Assembly: GCF_016863175.1 (NCBI RefSeq)
Contig: NZ_BOOJ01000051.1
Coordinates: forward strand, 62,001 to 126,000
DNA length: 64,000 nucleotides
From: Paraplanobispora siamensis
GTDB lineage: Bacteria > Actinomycetota > Actinomycetes > Streptosporangiales > Streptosporangiaceae
Direction of reading: 5' to 3'
The notes under the pieces were generated by a model that saw nothing but the letters and a program-made list of their open reading frames with translations, was not told where the DNA came from and did not search any database. The translations under genes were made by a program, and so were the position numbers. Below are positions 25,563 through 35,005 of the stretch, piece after piece (positions within the stretch are counted from its first letter, which is position 1; each line of letters begins with the position of its first letter).

Positions 25563-26878
25563 ACCCCCCGGGCACCCCCGGCACGCCCGTCGCGGCGGGC
25601 GTCCCCGATACGGCGGTCGCGGCAGACGACTCCACCGCATCCGTCGCGGCGGAGACGCCGGGCGCGGGAGAGCGGCGCCCGCGCCCGGTCCGGCACGTCC
25701 GCCGCGACGTCGCCACCGCCCCGTTCATCGTCATCTGGGAGGCCACCCGCGCCTGCCCGCTGGCCTGCCTGCACTGCCGGGCCGAGGCCAGCCCCGACCG
25801 CGACCCCGCCGAGCTGACCACCGCCGACGCCACCGGCCTGATGCGGCAGATCGCCGCCTTCGGCCGCCCCGCCCCGCTGTTCGTCATCACCGGCGGCGAT
25901 CCCTTCGAGCGGCCCGACCTGTACGAACTGGTCAGCCGCGCCCGCGAACTCGGCCTGTCCCCGTCGGTCTCCCCCTCGGCCACCCCCGCCCTGACCCCCG
26001 CCGCCCTCACCCGCCTGCGCGACGCCGGCGCCTCGGTGATCTCTCTCAGCCTCGACGGCGCCACCGCCGCCCGGCACGACGACTTCCGCGGCTTCGGCGG
26101 CGTGTTCGGCCGGACCCTCGCCGCCTGGCGGCAGGCCCGCGAGGCCGGGCTCAAAGTGCAGGTCAACACCACCGTCACCCGTACCAACCTGATGGACCTG
26201 CCCGACATCGCCCGCCTGGTCCGCGACCGGGGAGCGCTGCTGTGGAGCCTGTTCCTGCTCGTCCCCACCGGCCGGGGCCGCAGCCTGACCTCGCTGAGCG
26301 CCGCCGAGACCGAGGACGTCCTGAACTTCGCCCACGACGTCGGAGCCGCCGTCCCGGTCAAGGCCACCGAGGCCCACCATTTCCGCCGGGTCGCCATCCA
26401 GCGGCACATCCTGCACGAGCGCGGCGCCGACCACGTCGCCGCACTCGGCCTGGGACCGCTCTATCAGAGCCTGCGGCGGCGCGCCGTGCACTCCGGCCTG
26501 ATCCAGGCCACCCGCACCCGCCGCCCGCCGATCGACGTCGGCGCCGGCCGCGGCCTGGTGTTCGTCTCCCACACCGGGGAGGTCTCCCCGTCGGGCTTCC
26601 TGCCGCTGTCCGCCGGCAACGTACGGGACCGGCCGCTGGCCGAGATCTACCGGACCTCCCCGGTGTTCACCGCGCTGCGCGACCCCGACCGGCTGGCCGG
26701 GCGGTGCGGCGCCTGCGAGTTCCGCACCGTGTGCGGCGGCTCCCGCTCCCGCGCCTACGCCGTCGGCGGCGACGCCCTCGCCGAGGAGCCCTGGTGCTCG
26801 TACGAGCCCGGGAGCTTCCCCTACCAGGACGAGCTGGCGCGCCATCTCGGCGCGGGCGGCGGGGTCACCCGCCGGTGA
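25559..26878 (+). CDS. Radical SAM/SPASM-domain protein
   Basis: This 439-residue protein has the radical SAM cluster motif CPLACLHC (Cys66, Cys70, Cys73), the GGDPFERPD motif and a C-terminal SPASM-type cluster region (CGACEFRTVCGGSRSRAYAVG with a late WC). Relatives act in haem and peptide-modification pathways. It resembles the family called TIGR04053, whose role is not settled. It is translationally coupled to the nitronate monooxygenase gene. Its 3' end overlaps that of the convergent PPOX gene by 14 bp. The N-terminal 45 residues are Ala/Pro-rich and probably disordered. Confidence 0.9.
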   Translation: MNPPGTPGTPVAAGVPDTAVAADDSTASVAAETPGAGERRPRPVRHVRRDVATAPFIVIWEATRACPLACLHCRAEASPDRDPAELTTADATGLMRQIAAFGRPAPLFVITGGDPFERPDLYELVSRARELGLSPSVSPSATPALTPAALTRLRDAGASVISLSLDGATAARHDDFRGFGGVFGRTLAAWRQAREAGLKVQVNTTVTRTNLMDLPDIARLVRDRGALLWSLFLLVPTGRGRSLTSLSAAETEDVLNFAHDVGAAVPVKATEAHHFRRVAIQRHILHERGADHVAALGLGPLYQSLRRRAVHSGLIQATRTRRPPIDVGAGRGLVFVSHTGEVSPSGFLPLSAGNVRDRPLAEIYRTSPVFTALRDPDRLAGRCGACEFRTVCGGSRSRAYAVGGDALAEEPWCSYEPGSFPYQDELARHLGAGGGVTRR

Positions 26879-27275
26879 TCTCGCGGCCGGACACCTGCTC
26901 GGCCGCGATGACGATGTAGTGGTCCCGGCTGCCCGGCGCCCACGGCGTCAGCGGCAGCCCCGCCAGCCGCTCGGCCTCCGCCGGGTCGTCCACCGCGCGC
27001 GCGTGCCCCACCACCGTCACCGACCAGCCGGTCCGGCCCTCCGGATCGAAGGCGTCGGCCTCGAAGGCCACGATGGCCCGGCGGGTCGCCGCGGCCAGCT
27101 TGGAGCCGACCGTGGTGCGGATGACGATGTCGGTGCCGTCCAGCACGAAGTTGACCGGCTGCACCGCCGGGAGGGCACGATCGGTGAAGACGATCCGCCC
27201 GATCGGCGCCGTCGCCAGCAGATTCATGCACTCCTCGTGGGAGAGCACCCGCAGACCGGCAGAGTCGAGTTTCAT
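26865..27275 (-). CDS. Pyridoxamine 5'-phosphate oxidase-like flavin-binding protein
   Basis: This 136-residue split-barrel protein (IGRIVFTDRALPAVQPVNFVLDG, IVIRTTVGSKLAAA, WSVTVVGHARAV) belongs to the PNPOx-like group that binds FMN or F420. Such small proteins are repeatedly found in DosR regulons. Its start is ATG 27275 with GGAAG upstream. A DosR-like box lies at 27308-27327. It converges on, and overlaps by 14 bp, the radical SAM gene. Confidence 0.88.
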   Translation of the reverse strand: MKLDSAGLRVLSHEECMNLLATAPIGRIVFTDRALPAVQPVNFVLDGTDIVIRTTVGSKLAAATRRAIVAFEADAFDPEGRTGWSVTVVGHARAVDDPAEAERLAGLPLTPWAPGSRDHYIVIAAEQVSGREITGG

Positions 27276-27307
27276 ACTTCCAGCATCGCCGATCGCCCAC
27301 GTGCGAG

Positions 27308-27462
27308 GTCAGGGACCAAAGTCCTCTCCTGTTTTCACGCCGGAGCAAGCTCGCCGTCGTCCGGGGGACCGCAACCTGCGGCATTCCCGTCAGTCGCGGG
27401 GCCGCATCGCACGGTCGCGAGACGTCCCGGCGCGACGGGTGAGGCGGGACTTTGGTCCCCGC
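27308..27462. promoter_or_regulatory. Two strong DosR/DevR-like boxes between PPOX and NnrS-like genes
   Basis: GTCAGGGACCAAAGTCCTCT (27308-27327) and GGCGGGACTTTGGTCCCCGC (27443-27462) hold near-perfect GGGAC-N4-GTCC cores. They occupy the 281-bp divergent region of the PPOX gene and the NnrS-like gene. The second is the best such site in the window. Confidence 0.65.
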
Positions 27463-27556
27463 GGTAACGGCCTTTACGCCCGGTCTCCGGCGGGGTGGCC
27501 GAACCTAGGCTTGGCTGCGTCCGTTCCACGCGACGATCAGCGGAGAGAGCCCGGCC

Positions 27557-28756
27557 GTGGCCACAGAACCGACGGCGGCGCCCCCACGCGGGCGTCGCCG
27601 GCCCCCGCGTGACGATCCGGGCCCCGCGTCCCCGTCGGAATCCGGTGCGGGACCCGGGGCGGCGCCCGGGGCCCGTCCCGCCGTCGCGCGGCTCCCCCTG
27701 CTGGCCGGCGCCGCCGTCGCCCTGGTCGCGGGCCTGTACGGCGGGCTCGCGCTGCTGGTCGAGGCCGCTCCGGCGCCCGCGGCCTTCACCGAGCGGCACG
27801 GCCCGCTGATGGCCCTGGGCTTCCTGGGCACGCTGATCTGCCTGGAGCGGGCGGTCGCGCTGCGGAGCCGGTGGGGCTACGCGGCTCCGGCGCTGTCGGC
27901 CCTGGGCGCCGTGGCGCTGGCGGCGGGGGCCGAGCCGGTGGGCCGGCTGGCGCTGACCGCCGGCGGCGGCTGGCTGGTCGGGGTGTACGTGGCGTTGCTG
28001 GGCCGCCGGATGAGCCGTGAGACGGTCGTGCAGCTGGGCGGAGCGCTGGCCTGGTACGCGGGCGGGCTGTTGTGGCTGGGCGGTCGGCCGGTGCCGGAAC
28101 TGGTGGTGTGGTTCGCGGCGTTCCACGTGCTGACCATCGCCGGAGAACGGCTGGAACTGGCGCACGTGGCGTTCCTGCGGCGCGGGGCCGCGAGCGGCCT
28201 GGTCGCGGCCGCCGGAGTGCTGGGGGCCGGGGCGGTCTGCTCGATATGGGCGCCGGAGGCCGGGGCCCGGATCGCCGGCGCGGCGATGGTGGCGGTGGCC
28301 GCCTGGCTGGCCTGGCACGACGTCGCCCGCCGTACCGTACGCGGACGCGGGCTGTCCCGATATGCGGCCGTATGCCTGCTGGCCGGGTACGGCTGGCTCG
28401 CGACGGCCGGGATCCTGTGGACCGCGAGCGGTCTGACGGCCGGGCCGTACCTCTACGACGCGGCGCTGCACGCGCTGTTCCTCGGGTTCGTGATGTCCAT
28501 GGTGTTCGGGCACGCGCCGGTGATCCTGCCCGCGGTGCTGCGCATCCGGCTGCCGTACCGGCCGGTGCTGTACGCGCCGCTGGCGGTGCTGCACACGGCG
28601 GTGGCGGTCCGCGTCGCCGGTGACCTGGCCGGCGCAGGCGCAGTCCGTACGGCGGGCGGCCTGCTGGCCGAGGCCGCGCTGCTCGCGTTCGCCGGCTGCG
28701 CGATCGCGACCGCCCGCTCGCGAACGGGCGCTGCCGGCGGAATACCGCCGCGATGA
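27557..28756 (+). CDS. NnrS-like multi-pass membrane protein
   Basis: This 399-residue protein has about eleven or twelve TM segments. Conserved motifs (ERHGPLMALGFLGTLICLERA, AFHVLTIAGERLELAH, ALHALFLGFVMSMVFGHAPVILPA) contain spaced histidines that could bind haem or copper, as in NnrS, a nitric-oxide-tolerance membrane protein. GGAGAG precedes GTG 27557. With an upstream DosR-like box and nitronate monooxygenase, radical SAM and PPOX neighbours, a role in NO or low-oxygen physiology is likely (inference). Confidence 0.78.
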   Translation: MATEPTAAPPRGRRRPPRDDPGPASPSESGAGPGAAPGARPAVARLPLLAGAAVALVAGLYGGLALLVEAAPAPAAFTERHGPLMALGFLGTLICLERAVALRSRWGYAAPALSALGAVALAAGAEPVGRLALTAGGGWLVGVYVALLGRRMSRETVVQLGGALAWYAGGLLWLGGRPVPELVVWFAAFHVLTIAGERLELAHVAFLRRGAASGLVAAAGVLGAGAVCSIWAPEAGARIAGAAMVAVAAWLAWHDVARRTVRGRGLSRYAAVCLLAGYGWLATAGILWTASGLTAGPYLYDAALHALFLGFVMSMVFGHAPVILPAVLRIRLPYRPVLYAPLAVLHTAVAVRVAGDLAGAGAVRTAGGLLAEAALLAFAGCAIATARSRTGAAGGIPPR

Positions 28757-28768
28757 CGGACGCAAGTT

Positions 28769-28783
28769 GAGTAGACATCACTC
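28769..28783. promoter_or_regulatory. Palindrome GAGTAGACATCACTC upstream of the SARP gene
   Basis: This 15-bp dyad shares 12 of 15 positions with GAGTAGTGATTACTC at 36722-36736, the only other copy I noticed. Both lie in promoter regions of the 28.9-38 kb locus, one ahead of the SARP gene and the other ahead of the GRAS gene and small-protein operon. A cluster-specific regulator site is likely. Confidence 0.5.
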
Positions 28784-28934
28784 AGGACCGTCGCCGGCCG
28801 CCTCGGCATCCTGAAGGAGCGCACATGCGTGCTGACCGTCGAGGCGCACGAGGAGGCAGTCGGGGGCGCCTGGCGCGACCGGCTGGTGATCGCTTCGAGG
28901 ACCGTTCCATCGAGTTCCAGAGAAAGGTCACGGA

Positions 28935-29819
28935 ATGCTCTTCCGCCTGCTGGGTCGCGTCCAGGTCGAGACCGGCGACACCTCCTCCGTCATCGCCTCG
29001 GCCCCGATCAGGGGCCTGCTCGCCGCGCTCCTCCTGGAGGAGGGACGCTTCGTTGCGGTGGAGCAGCTGATGGGGTCCCTGTGGGACAACCCGCCCGACT
29101 CGGCTCGCAAGAACCTGCGGTTGCACGTGGCCCGCCTGCGCGGCCAGCTGGAGCCCCTGGGCCTGCGTGAGCGCCTGAGCACTCTGCGGGGAGGCGGCGG
29201 CGGTTACCGTCTGCTGGCCGTCCCCGAAGAGGTCGACGCGGTGCAGTTCAAACGGCTGGCCTCCAGGGGCTTCGCCGAGCTGCGCGCGCGGTGCACCGCG
29301 GCGGCGGAGACGACCCTCGCCCAGGCCCTCGATCTGTGGCAGGGGCCCATCGGGCAGGACTGCACCGCCTCCGGACGACTGAGATCCCGGTTCCTCGCTT
29401 TCGACGAACTGCACCTGACCGCGCGGGAACGGCTGGTGGAGGCCCGTCTGTGCCGCGGCCGTACGATCGACCTCATCCCGGAGATCCTCGACATCCTGGC
29501 CGCCGCGCCCTTCCGGGAGACCTCCTGGGCGCATCTGATGCGCGCCTGCTACCTGGGCGGTGACGTGGCGGGGGCGATCTCGGCGTGGGACCGGGCCACC
29601 GTGACGCTCGGCGACCAGCTCGGCCTGGACCCGTCCGCCGAGCTGTGCAACCTGCATCTTTCCGTGCTCCGCCGAGACGATCACGCCGTTCGCGGCTCGT
29701 TGGCCCCGCGTCCGAGCGAGCTTTCGGCCTCGGGACATTCCACGGCCGTGCGCTCCCAGCGGGCCGCCGGCCGCGGCCGCGGGCCTCGGAGCCTGTCGCG
29801 CAGCGGTCTTCAGCTGTAG
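28935..29819 (+). CDS. SARP-family (AfsR/DnrI-like) transcriptional activator
   Basis: This 294-residue regulator has an OmpR-type winged helix at the N-terminus (MLFRLLGRVQVETGD, LLAALLLEEGRFVAVEQLMGSLWDNPP, NLRLHVARLRGQLE) followed by a bacterial transcriptional activation domain (about 100-245: LDLWQGPIGQD, RERLVEARLCRG, MRACYLGGDVAGAISAWDRA). No ATPase domain follows, so it is a small SARP. It is convergent with the LAL regulator gene, 9 nt apart; both 3' ends contain the same CTTCAGCTGTAG dodecamer. A matching SARP repeat array lies ahead of the Cys-rich protein gene (36653-36689), its likely target. Confidence 0.9.
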   Translation: MLFRLLGRVQVETGDTSSVIASAPIRGLLAALLLEEGRFVAVEQLMGSLWDNPPDSARKNLRLHVARLRGQLEPLGLRERLSTLRGGGGGYRLLAVPEEVDAVQFKRLASRGFAELRARCTAAAETTLAQALDLWQGPIGQDCTASGRLRSRFLAFDELHLTARERLVEARLCRGRTIDLIPEILDILAAAPFRETSWAHLMRACYLGGDVAGAISAWDRATVTLGDQLGLDPSAELCNLHLSVLRRDDHAVRGSLAPRPSELSASGHSTAVRSQRAAGRGRGPRSLSRSGLQL

Positions 29820-29828
29820 CGGTGGTCT

Positions 29829-32489
29829 TCAGCTGTAGAGGCGGGCGGACAGTTCCCGGCGAGTGGTGATACCGAGCTTCATGTAGACGTGCCGCAGATG
29901 GTTGTCGACCGTACGGACTGAGATGCTCAGTTTCGCGGCGATGTCCCTGCTGGAGATGCCCGCCGACGCCAGCAGCGCGATCTCCCGCTCTCTTCCCGTC
30001 AGCGCCGAGGTGGTCTGGCCCGTCGTGAGAGCGGGGGTCCTGGCCTCCTCGCAGCGGGCCGCCAGCGTCTGCGCGCGGAGCGCCGCGGCCTGGGCGCGGC
30101 GGGAGTGACCGGTCCGTTTGAGGATCGTGGCCGCGGTGCCGGCGGCCTCGGCCGCCAGCAGGTCGGCGCCGATGGCCTCCATCTCCTCGGACGCCGAAAG
30201 CAGGAGGTCGGGAGACTGCATGCTCCATGCGGCGGCCAGCTGCGCCCGGGCCCGGTGGAACCGGCTGCCGCACGCCTCGCCGATCTCCGCCAGTCGTTCC
30301 GCGACCTCATCGGCTCCTCCGAGCCGGACGATGTCGGTCAGCAGAATGGCCTCGAAGGCGACGTGCCCGCGGCTTCTGGCGTCCTGCGCGGCCGCCACGA
30401 GTACGGCACGGGCGCGGGAGAGCTCGCCCCGGGCGGCGTGCAGCCAGGCCTCTCCCAGAGACTCCTCGGGGAAACGCACCGCGCATGTCAGCCCGCCGTG
30501 CTCGGCCAGGGCGGCCTCGGCCGCCTCGATGTCACCCTGCACGGCGGCGGCCGCCGCCAGCCCGGCCAGCGCCATGGGCAGCAGGACCGCGGTATGGGGC
30601 CGCGAGGCCCGGACGACCTCGGCGTACCAGCGGCGGGCCTGCGCGGGGTGACCCGCCAGCCACGCCGCGCGTCCCAGCTGGAAGGCCAGCAACTTGTGCT
30701 CGACACTCATCAGCCCCTGGGCGACCGCCTCGTGGGCCCGCCTGCCCACCGACCGGGCCTGGACCAGGTCGCCGCTCTCCGCCAGGGCCAGGACCAGGAC
30801 GGACTGGTGCGACGACTCGTGCGTGGTCATGGAGTAGGTTTCGGCGTCGACGGCCGCGCTGACGGCGACGGCGCGACGTGCCCAGTCGACCGCTTCCTCC
30901 CCCCGTCCCAGGAACGCCAGGTTTATCGATCTGGTTGTCACGGCGACCAGCCACGTCATCACATCCGGCTGGTGTCCCTCCTCCAGGGGCAGGGATTCGA
31001 GCAGCGCGAGGCTGCGCTCCCACTCCCCCACGGCGAAGGAACCGGCGGCTTCGGCGACCGTGAGAACCTGATGACCGGTAGGACTGCCGACCCGGCGGCG
31101 GGCCCCGGCGATGACGTCGAGGAGGTTCCGGTAGGTGGTTCCCAGGCCCCAGCTGAGGTTCTGAACCCGCTGGCACACCACGGGCAGGACCTCGTGCTCC
31201 CCGCGGGCCAGCGCCTCGGCCTCGGCCAGCACGGCCTCGGCCCGCTCGAACTCGCCCACCTCGTAGAGCGTCTTGCCCAGGAGCAACCGGACCTGCACGT
31301 CGTACAGTTCCTCGGGGACAGCCTGCAGGAGCGAGAGCGCGCATGAGTACTGACGCGTGTGGGTGGCCAGGCTGGCGGCCTGGACGAGCAGCGCGGGGTC
31401 CGCCGTGCCCGTGGCCGCCAGCTGGTAGGTCGCCAGGTGGATCGCGTCCTCGCGCCGGCGGGCTCCGCTGTCGTCCAGCGCGGCGATGTGGCCCAGCAGC
31501 GTCTCGCGGTGGCGCACCGCGGTCATGTCGGCGCGCAGGACCTCGCCGTACAGGGGGTGGGCCAGCCGGACCGCGGTGCGCCGCCCGTCGCGGCTGGTGA
31601 CGATCAACCCCGCCTCCTCGAGCCGGTTCAGTGTGTGCGAGGAGGCCTCCGTGGCGAGCCGGGCCATCGACAACGGCTCGCACAACGCCAGCAGGTCGAG
31701 CACGCGGCGGCTCTCGGGGGGCGCGGCCGACAGCCGGCAGCGGATGATGAGGTCCCGCAGGCGCCGGGTTCCCGAAAGACGGCCCGGGACCACCTCCCAC
31801 AGCTCGCCGTCGCTGACCAGGTCGCCGTTCGCCGTCATCCCGACCACCAGCTCACGCAGGTACAGGGCGTTGCCGCCGCTGGCGGTGAACAGCTGGCTGA
31901 CGGTGTTGCTCCCGACGGGCCCGCCGAGAACCCGTTCCAGCAGCGTTTCGACCTCCGGCCGGTCGAGGGGGGTCAGGTCGACGTGATGGACGGCGTCACC
32001 GCAGGACAGGGCGGCCACGGCGGTACCCGGTGGCTCGCCTGAGCGTACCGAGGCGATCAGGAAGATCGAGTCGGTGTCCATCAGCTGCCTCAGCAGCACC
32101 GCCGAGGTCGCGTCGAGCAGGTGCAGGTCGTCGATGAAGACCACCGTCGGGGACGACTGCGAGGCGGATCGCGACATGATCCGGGTGACGGAGGAGAACC
32201 CCGCGACGGGGTCTCGCAGATCGATCCCTGCGGGCAGCAGGTGAGCGATGGCTCCCAGGGGCACCGAGGCGGATGGGACGGTGGCCGTCGCGCGGCCGAC
32301 ACGCCGGCCGCTCTCCTGCGCCCGTTTCAGGCATTCCTCACCCAGCCGGGACTTTCCCACTCCTGCGGGGCCGAAGATGAAGAACCCCCTGCTCGCCGGG
32401 TCCCGCACGAGCTCATCGAACACCTGAAGCTCGAATTCGCGCCCCACCAACGGCCATCGCCCCAGCACACTCCCCCGGCCCATCCCCAC
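29829..32489 (-). CDS. LAL-type LuxR-family ATP-binding regulator
   Basis: This 886-residue protein starts with an AAA/STAND-type NTPase: Walker A GPAGVGKSRL (about residues 40-49) and Walker B TVVFIDDLHLLD. A long helical, TPR-like region follows. It ends in a LuxR helix-turn-helix (LTGREREIALLASAGISSRDIAAKLSISVRTVDNHLRHVYMKLGI). Large LuxR regulators of this type control secondary-metabolite and sugar genes. The start is either 32489 or the ATG at 32483. It lies downstream of, and on the same strand as, the exporter/peptidase operon after a 183-nt AT-richer gap, so it may have its own promoter. Confidence 0.92.
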   Translation of the reverse strand: MGMGRGSVLGRWPLVGREFELQVFDELVRDPASRGFFIFGPAGVGKSRLGEECLKRAQESGRRVGRATATVPSASVPLGAIAHLLPAGIDLRDPVAGFSSVTRIMSRSASQSSPTVVFIDDLHLLDATSAVLLRQLMDTDSIFLIASVRSGEPPGTAVAALSCGDAVHHVDLTPLDRPEVETLLERVLGGPVGSNTVSQLFTASGGNALYLRELVVGMTANGDLVSDGELWEVVPGRLSGTRRLRDLIIRCRLSAAPPESRRVLDLLALCEPLSMARLATEASSHTLNRLEEAGLIVTSRDGRRTAVRLAHPLYGEVLRADMTAVRHRETLLGHIAALDDSGARRREDAIHLATYQLAATGTADPALLVQAASLATHTRQYSCALSLLQAVPEELYDVQVRLLLGKTLYEVGEFERAEAVLAEAEALARGEHEVLPVVCQRVQNLSWGLGTTYRNLLDVIAGARRRVGSPTGHQVLTVAEAAGSFAVGEWERSLALLESLPLEEGHQPDVMTWLVAVTTRSINLAFLGRGEEAVDWARRAVAVSAAVDAETYSMTTHESSHQSVLVLALAESGDLVQARSVGRRAHEAVAQGLMSVEHKLLAFQLGRAAWLAGHPAQARRWYAEVVRASRPHTAVLLPMALAGLAAAAAVQGDIEAAEAALAEHGGLTCAVRFPEESLGEAWLHAARGELSRARAVLVAAAQDARSRGHVAFEAILLTDIVRLGGADEVAERLAEIGEACGSRFHRARAQLAAAWSMQSPDLLLSASEEMEAIGADLLAAEAAGTAATILKRTGHSRRAQAAALRAQTLAARCEEARTPALTTGQTTSALTGREREIALLASAGISSRDIAAKLSISVRTVDNHLRHVYMKLGITTRRELSARLYS

Positions 32490-32672
32490 CCGACCTTCGC
32501 CGCCGCCGACATTCCGCCATGCCGGCGTAGCGGCGTGGCGGCTCGTGCCCAGATTCAGGTGCAGATGTTATGGCAGCAATGATTAGAAAGTCGACCGATT
32601 TGTTACGAAAACCTCATACGAAAAAGACAAATGTCGCATAGGACAGAGGCCCCCGAGGGATGGAACCGCTGG

Positions 32673-33182
32673 TCATGGCGCCGATCCGGGACTACCGGAC
32701 GGCGGAGAACTCGATCGCGAAAGCCGGCGACCCGGGCGGGCGCCCGCCGGCACGAGAGGGCGGACGACTTTACCGATCATCGCGACCGCCGGAACATAAC
32801 CGAAATGGCGGGAATCTAGGCTAAATCGGGAATTGTCACCGAAAAGGATGAAACACTCATCAGGGACGGAATTCTCATCCGCCCGGCGGGGCACCGAGGC
32901 GGGGACGGGGTCTCCGGGGACGGCGGCGACCCTTTTCACCACCCGCCCAGGGGCCGGACCGGGGACGCCGGGCCACGGGCCCGCAACCATGACGTCGGCC
33001 ACGACGACGTCTCCGGGGCGTATCCGGCCCGGAGGCAGCCGCCGTACCAGCACCTTGTCACCGGACCGGTGGGCGGGATGCATGCTCTCACCCCGGATGT
33101 GGGCCACCAGGAAGTTCCTGCGCGCCCAGAGCAGGGTCGCGGCCCCGGCCACGAGCGGCACGAGGAGGAGGACCCCGGTCAT
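32673..33182 (-). CDS. S26-family signal peptidase
   Basis: This 169-residue type I signal peptidase has one N-terminal TM (GVLLLVPLVAGAATLLWA), the Ser nucleophile in HIRGESMHP (Ser33) and the general-base Lys in RVVKRVAAVPGD (Lys83). Box E is recognisable (FILFGDNSRFSLDSRHFG). It is shorter than housekeeping signal peptidases and lies as the last gene of a dedicated operon, overlapping the ABC transporter stop (ATGA at 33179-33182). It probably cleaves the leader of the 99-residue Cys-rich protein, whose leader ends AQA. Confidence 0.88.
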   Translation of the reverse strand: MTGVLLLVPLVAGAATLLWARRNFLVAHIRGESMHPAHRSGDKVLVRRLPPGRIRPGDVVVADVMVAGPWPGVPGPAPGRVVKRVAAVPGDPVPASVPRRADENSVPDECFILFGDNSRFSLDSRHFGYVPAVAMIGKVVRPLVPAGARPGRRLSRSSSPPSGSPGSAP

Positions 33183-35002
33183 CGGCGGGCCTGCCCGGGC
33201 ACGGACTCCAGGTAGCCCTCGGCCTGCAGGGAGAACAGGTCGGCGTACAGACCGCCGCGGGCCATCAGCTCCTCGTGGACGCCCTGCTCGACCACGGCCC
33301 CTTCGTCGAGTACGACCAGCAGGTCGGCCTCGCGCACGGTGTTGAGCCGGTGGGAGATCAGTACGTTGGTACGGCCCGCGCGACGTCGCCGCAGTCCCTG
33401 GTGGATCTCGTGCTCGGCCTCGGCGTCCAGACCGGAGCTCGGCTCGTCCAGGATCATCAGGTCGCGCTCGGCCCGCAGGTGCGCGCGGGCCAGGGCCAGG
33501 CGCTGCCACTGGCCTCCCGACAAGGTCACGCCGACGGCGTCGGCGGTGCCCTCCGCGGCGTCGTCCCCCTGGAAGAACAGCCGGGACAGCAGGGTGTCGT
33601 AGGAGCGGGGCAGGTGGCTGACGAATTCGTGGGCTCCGGCGTCGGCGGCCGCGGCGGTGACGCGCTCGCGGTCGTGGAGGTGCTCCAGAGCGCCCAGGCC
33701 GATGTTCTCGGCGGCGCTGAGGTCGTACTCCATGTAGTCCTGGAATACCACGCCGATGCGGGCGCGCAGGTCGGCCGGGTCCAGCTCGCGCAGGTCGACG
33801 CCGTCCCACAGGATCGCACCGCGCTCGGGATCGTACATCCGGCACAGCAGCTTGATCAGGGTGCTCTTGCCGGCGCCGTTGCGGCCGACCAGGCCCACCG
33901 TCCGGCCGTGCGGGATGGTCAGGTCCAGGCCGCGCAGCGCCCAGGGGTGGTCGGGAGAGTAACGGAACCACACGTCCCGGAAGACGATCCCGCCCGCCAG
34001 CGGCGCGATCGCCTTGGGAGAGCGGGCGACGGGAAGGTCGGGTCCGGCGGTGACCACCTGCAGGTAGTGGTCGAACAGCAGCAGTTGCTGGTGGCATTGG
34101 GCGACGGTGTGCACCAGCGACACGCCCGCGTTCTGTACCCCGGCCACCGAGGCCACCAGCAGTGAGACGTCGCCGATGCTGATCCGGCCGCCCGCGGCGG
34201 CCAGCACCGCCCACAGCAGGGCCCCGCCCGTCACCGCGGTGCCGCCCACGCCGATCAGGGACTGGGCGCCGACCTGGCGGTGGTCCAGGCGGCGGTTCTC
34301 CCTGTTGGACAGGCGCCGCTGCGCGGTCATCCGCTCGCGCAGGTAGGCGCCGACGCCGAACAGCCGGATCTCCTTGGCGGCCTGGGTGCTGGTCAGCAGG
34401 TCGCGAAAGAACATCTCCCGGCGCTCGACGGGGCTCAACCGCCACGACAGGCCGGCACGGCCACGGGCCAGCCACAGCTCGACGGCCAGCACCGGCAGGA
34501 CCGATGCCAGGATCACAACCGGCATCCAGGGCGAGATCACCGTCAGGGCCCCCAGGAAGCCCAGCCCGGTGACGACGGAGCTGACGATCGACAGAGCGGC
34601 GGAGACCACCACCCCCGGGGTGGTGCCGCCGTGTCGCAGGGCCATCTGCATCCGGTTGAGGAAGACGGGGTCCTCGAAACGGGCCATGCCCACGAACCGC
34701 TCGGTCGCGACGAACAGGTGCTCCTGGGCCAGGAGTCCCACGCGGCGTTCGGTCTCACGGGAGGCGTAGTGGCTGAGGTGCGGTATCAGGCCGGTGGCCA
34801 CGCCTGCGGCGGCGAGGGCGACGCCTTTCCCGAGCACCGCGCCGGGTCCCGCTCCGGCGGTGATGTCGTCCAGCACCACCTTGGTCAGCCACGCCGTCAC
34901 GACCGGCATCGGTGCGGTCAGCAACGTGAGCGTGACGAACACCACGGTGAACAACGGGCTGGCCTGCCAGCTCAGCCGCAGGGCACTCATGATCTTCCGC
35001 AT
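33179..35002 (-). CDS. ABC exporter (fused permease and ATPase), probable small-protein exporter
   Basis: This 607-residue half-transporter has six TM segments in about residues 15-320 and an ATPase domain with Walker A GRNGAGKST (about 373-381), signature LSGGQ (about 494) and Walker B DLMILDEPSSGLD. There is no C39 peptidase domain, so leader removal needs another protein, which the next gene (S26 peptidase) can supply. It is typical of exporters in RiPP and bacteriocin clusters. Start ATG 35002 follows the thioredoxin-like gene by 3 nt. Confidence 0.9.
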   Translation of the reverse strand: MRKIMSALRLSWQASPLFTVVFVTLTLLTAPMPVVTAWLTKVVLDDITAGAGPGAVLGKGVALAAAGVATGLIPHLSHYASRETERRVGLLAQEHLFVATERFVGMARFEDPVFLNRMQMALRHGGTTPGVVVSAALSIVSSVVTGLGFLGALTVISPWMPVVILASVLPVLAVELWLARGRAGLSWRLSPVERREMFFRDLLTSTQAAKEIRLFGVGAYLRERMTAQRRLSNRENRRLDHRQVGAQSLIGVGGTAVTGGALLWAVLAAAGGRISIGDVSLLVASVAGVQNAGVSLVHTVAQCHQQLLLFDHYLQVVTAGPDLPVARSPKAIAPLAGGIVFRDVWFRYSPDHPWALRGLDLTIPHGRTVGLVGRNGAGKSTLIKLLCRMYDPERGAILWDGVDLRELDPADLRARIGVVFQDYMEYDLSAAENIGLGALEHLHDRERVTAAAADAGAHEFVSHLPRSYDTLLSRLFFQGDDAAEGTADAVGVTLSGGQWQRLALARAHLRAERDLMILDEPSSGLDAEAEHEIHQGLRRRRAGRTNVLISHRLNTVREADLLVVLDEGAVVEQGVHEELMARGGLYADLFSLQAEGYLESVPGQARR

Positions 35003-35005
35003 CGC

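Noticed and set aside
28825-29070. 81-codon ORF with AAGGAG upstream, ahead of and overlapping the SARP gene
   Set aside because: Most of it overlaps the SARP gene in another frame and its sequence is Arg/Ser-rich without recognisable features; the SARP start at 28935 is better supported.
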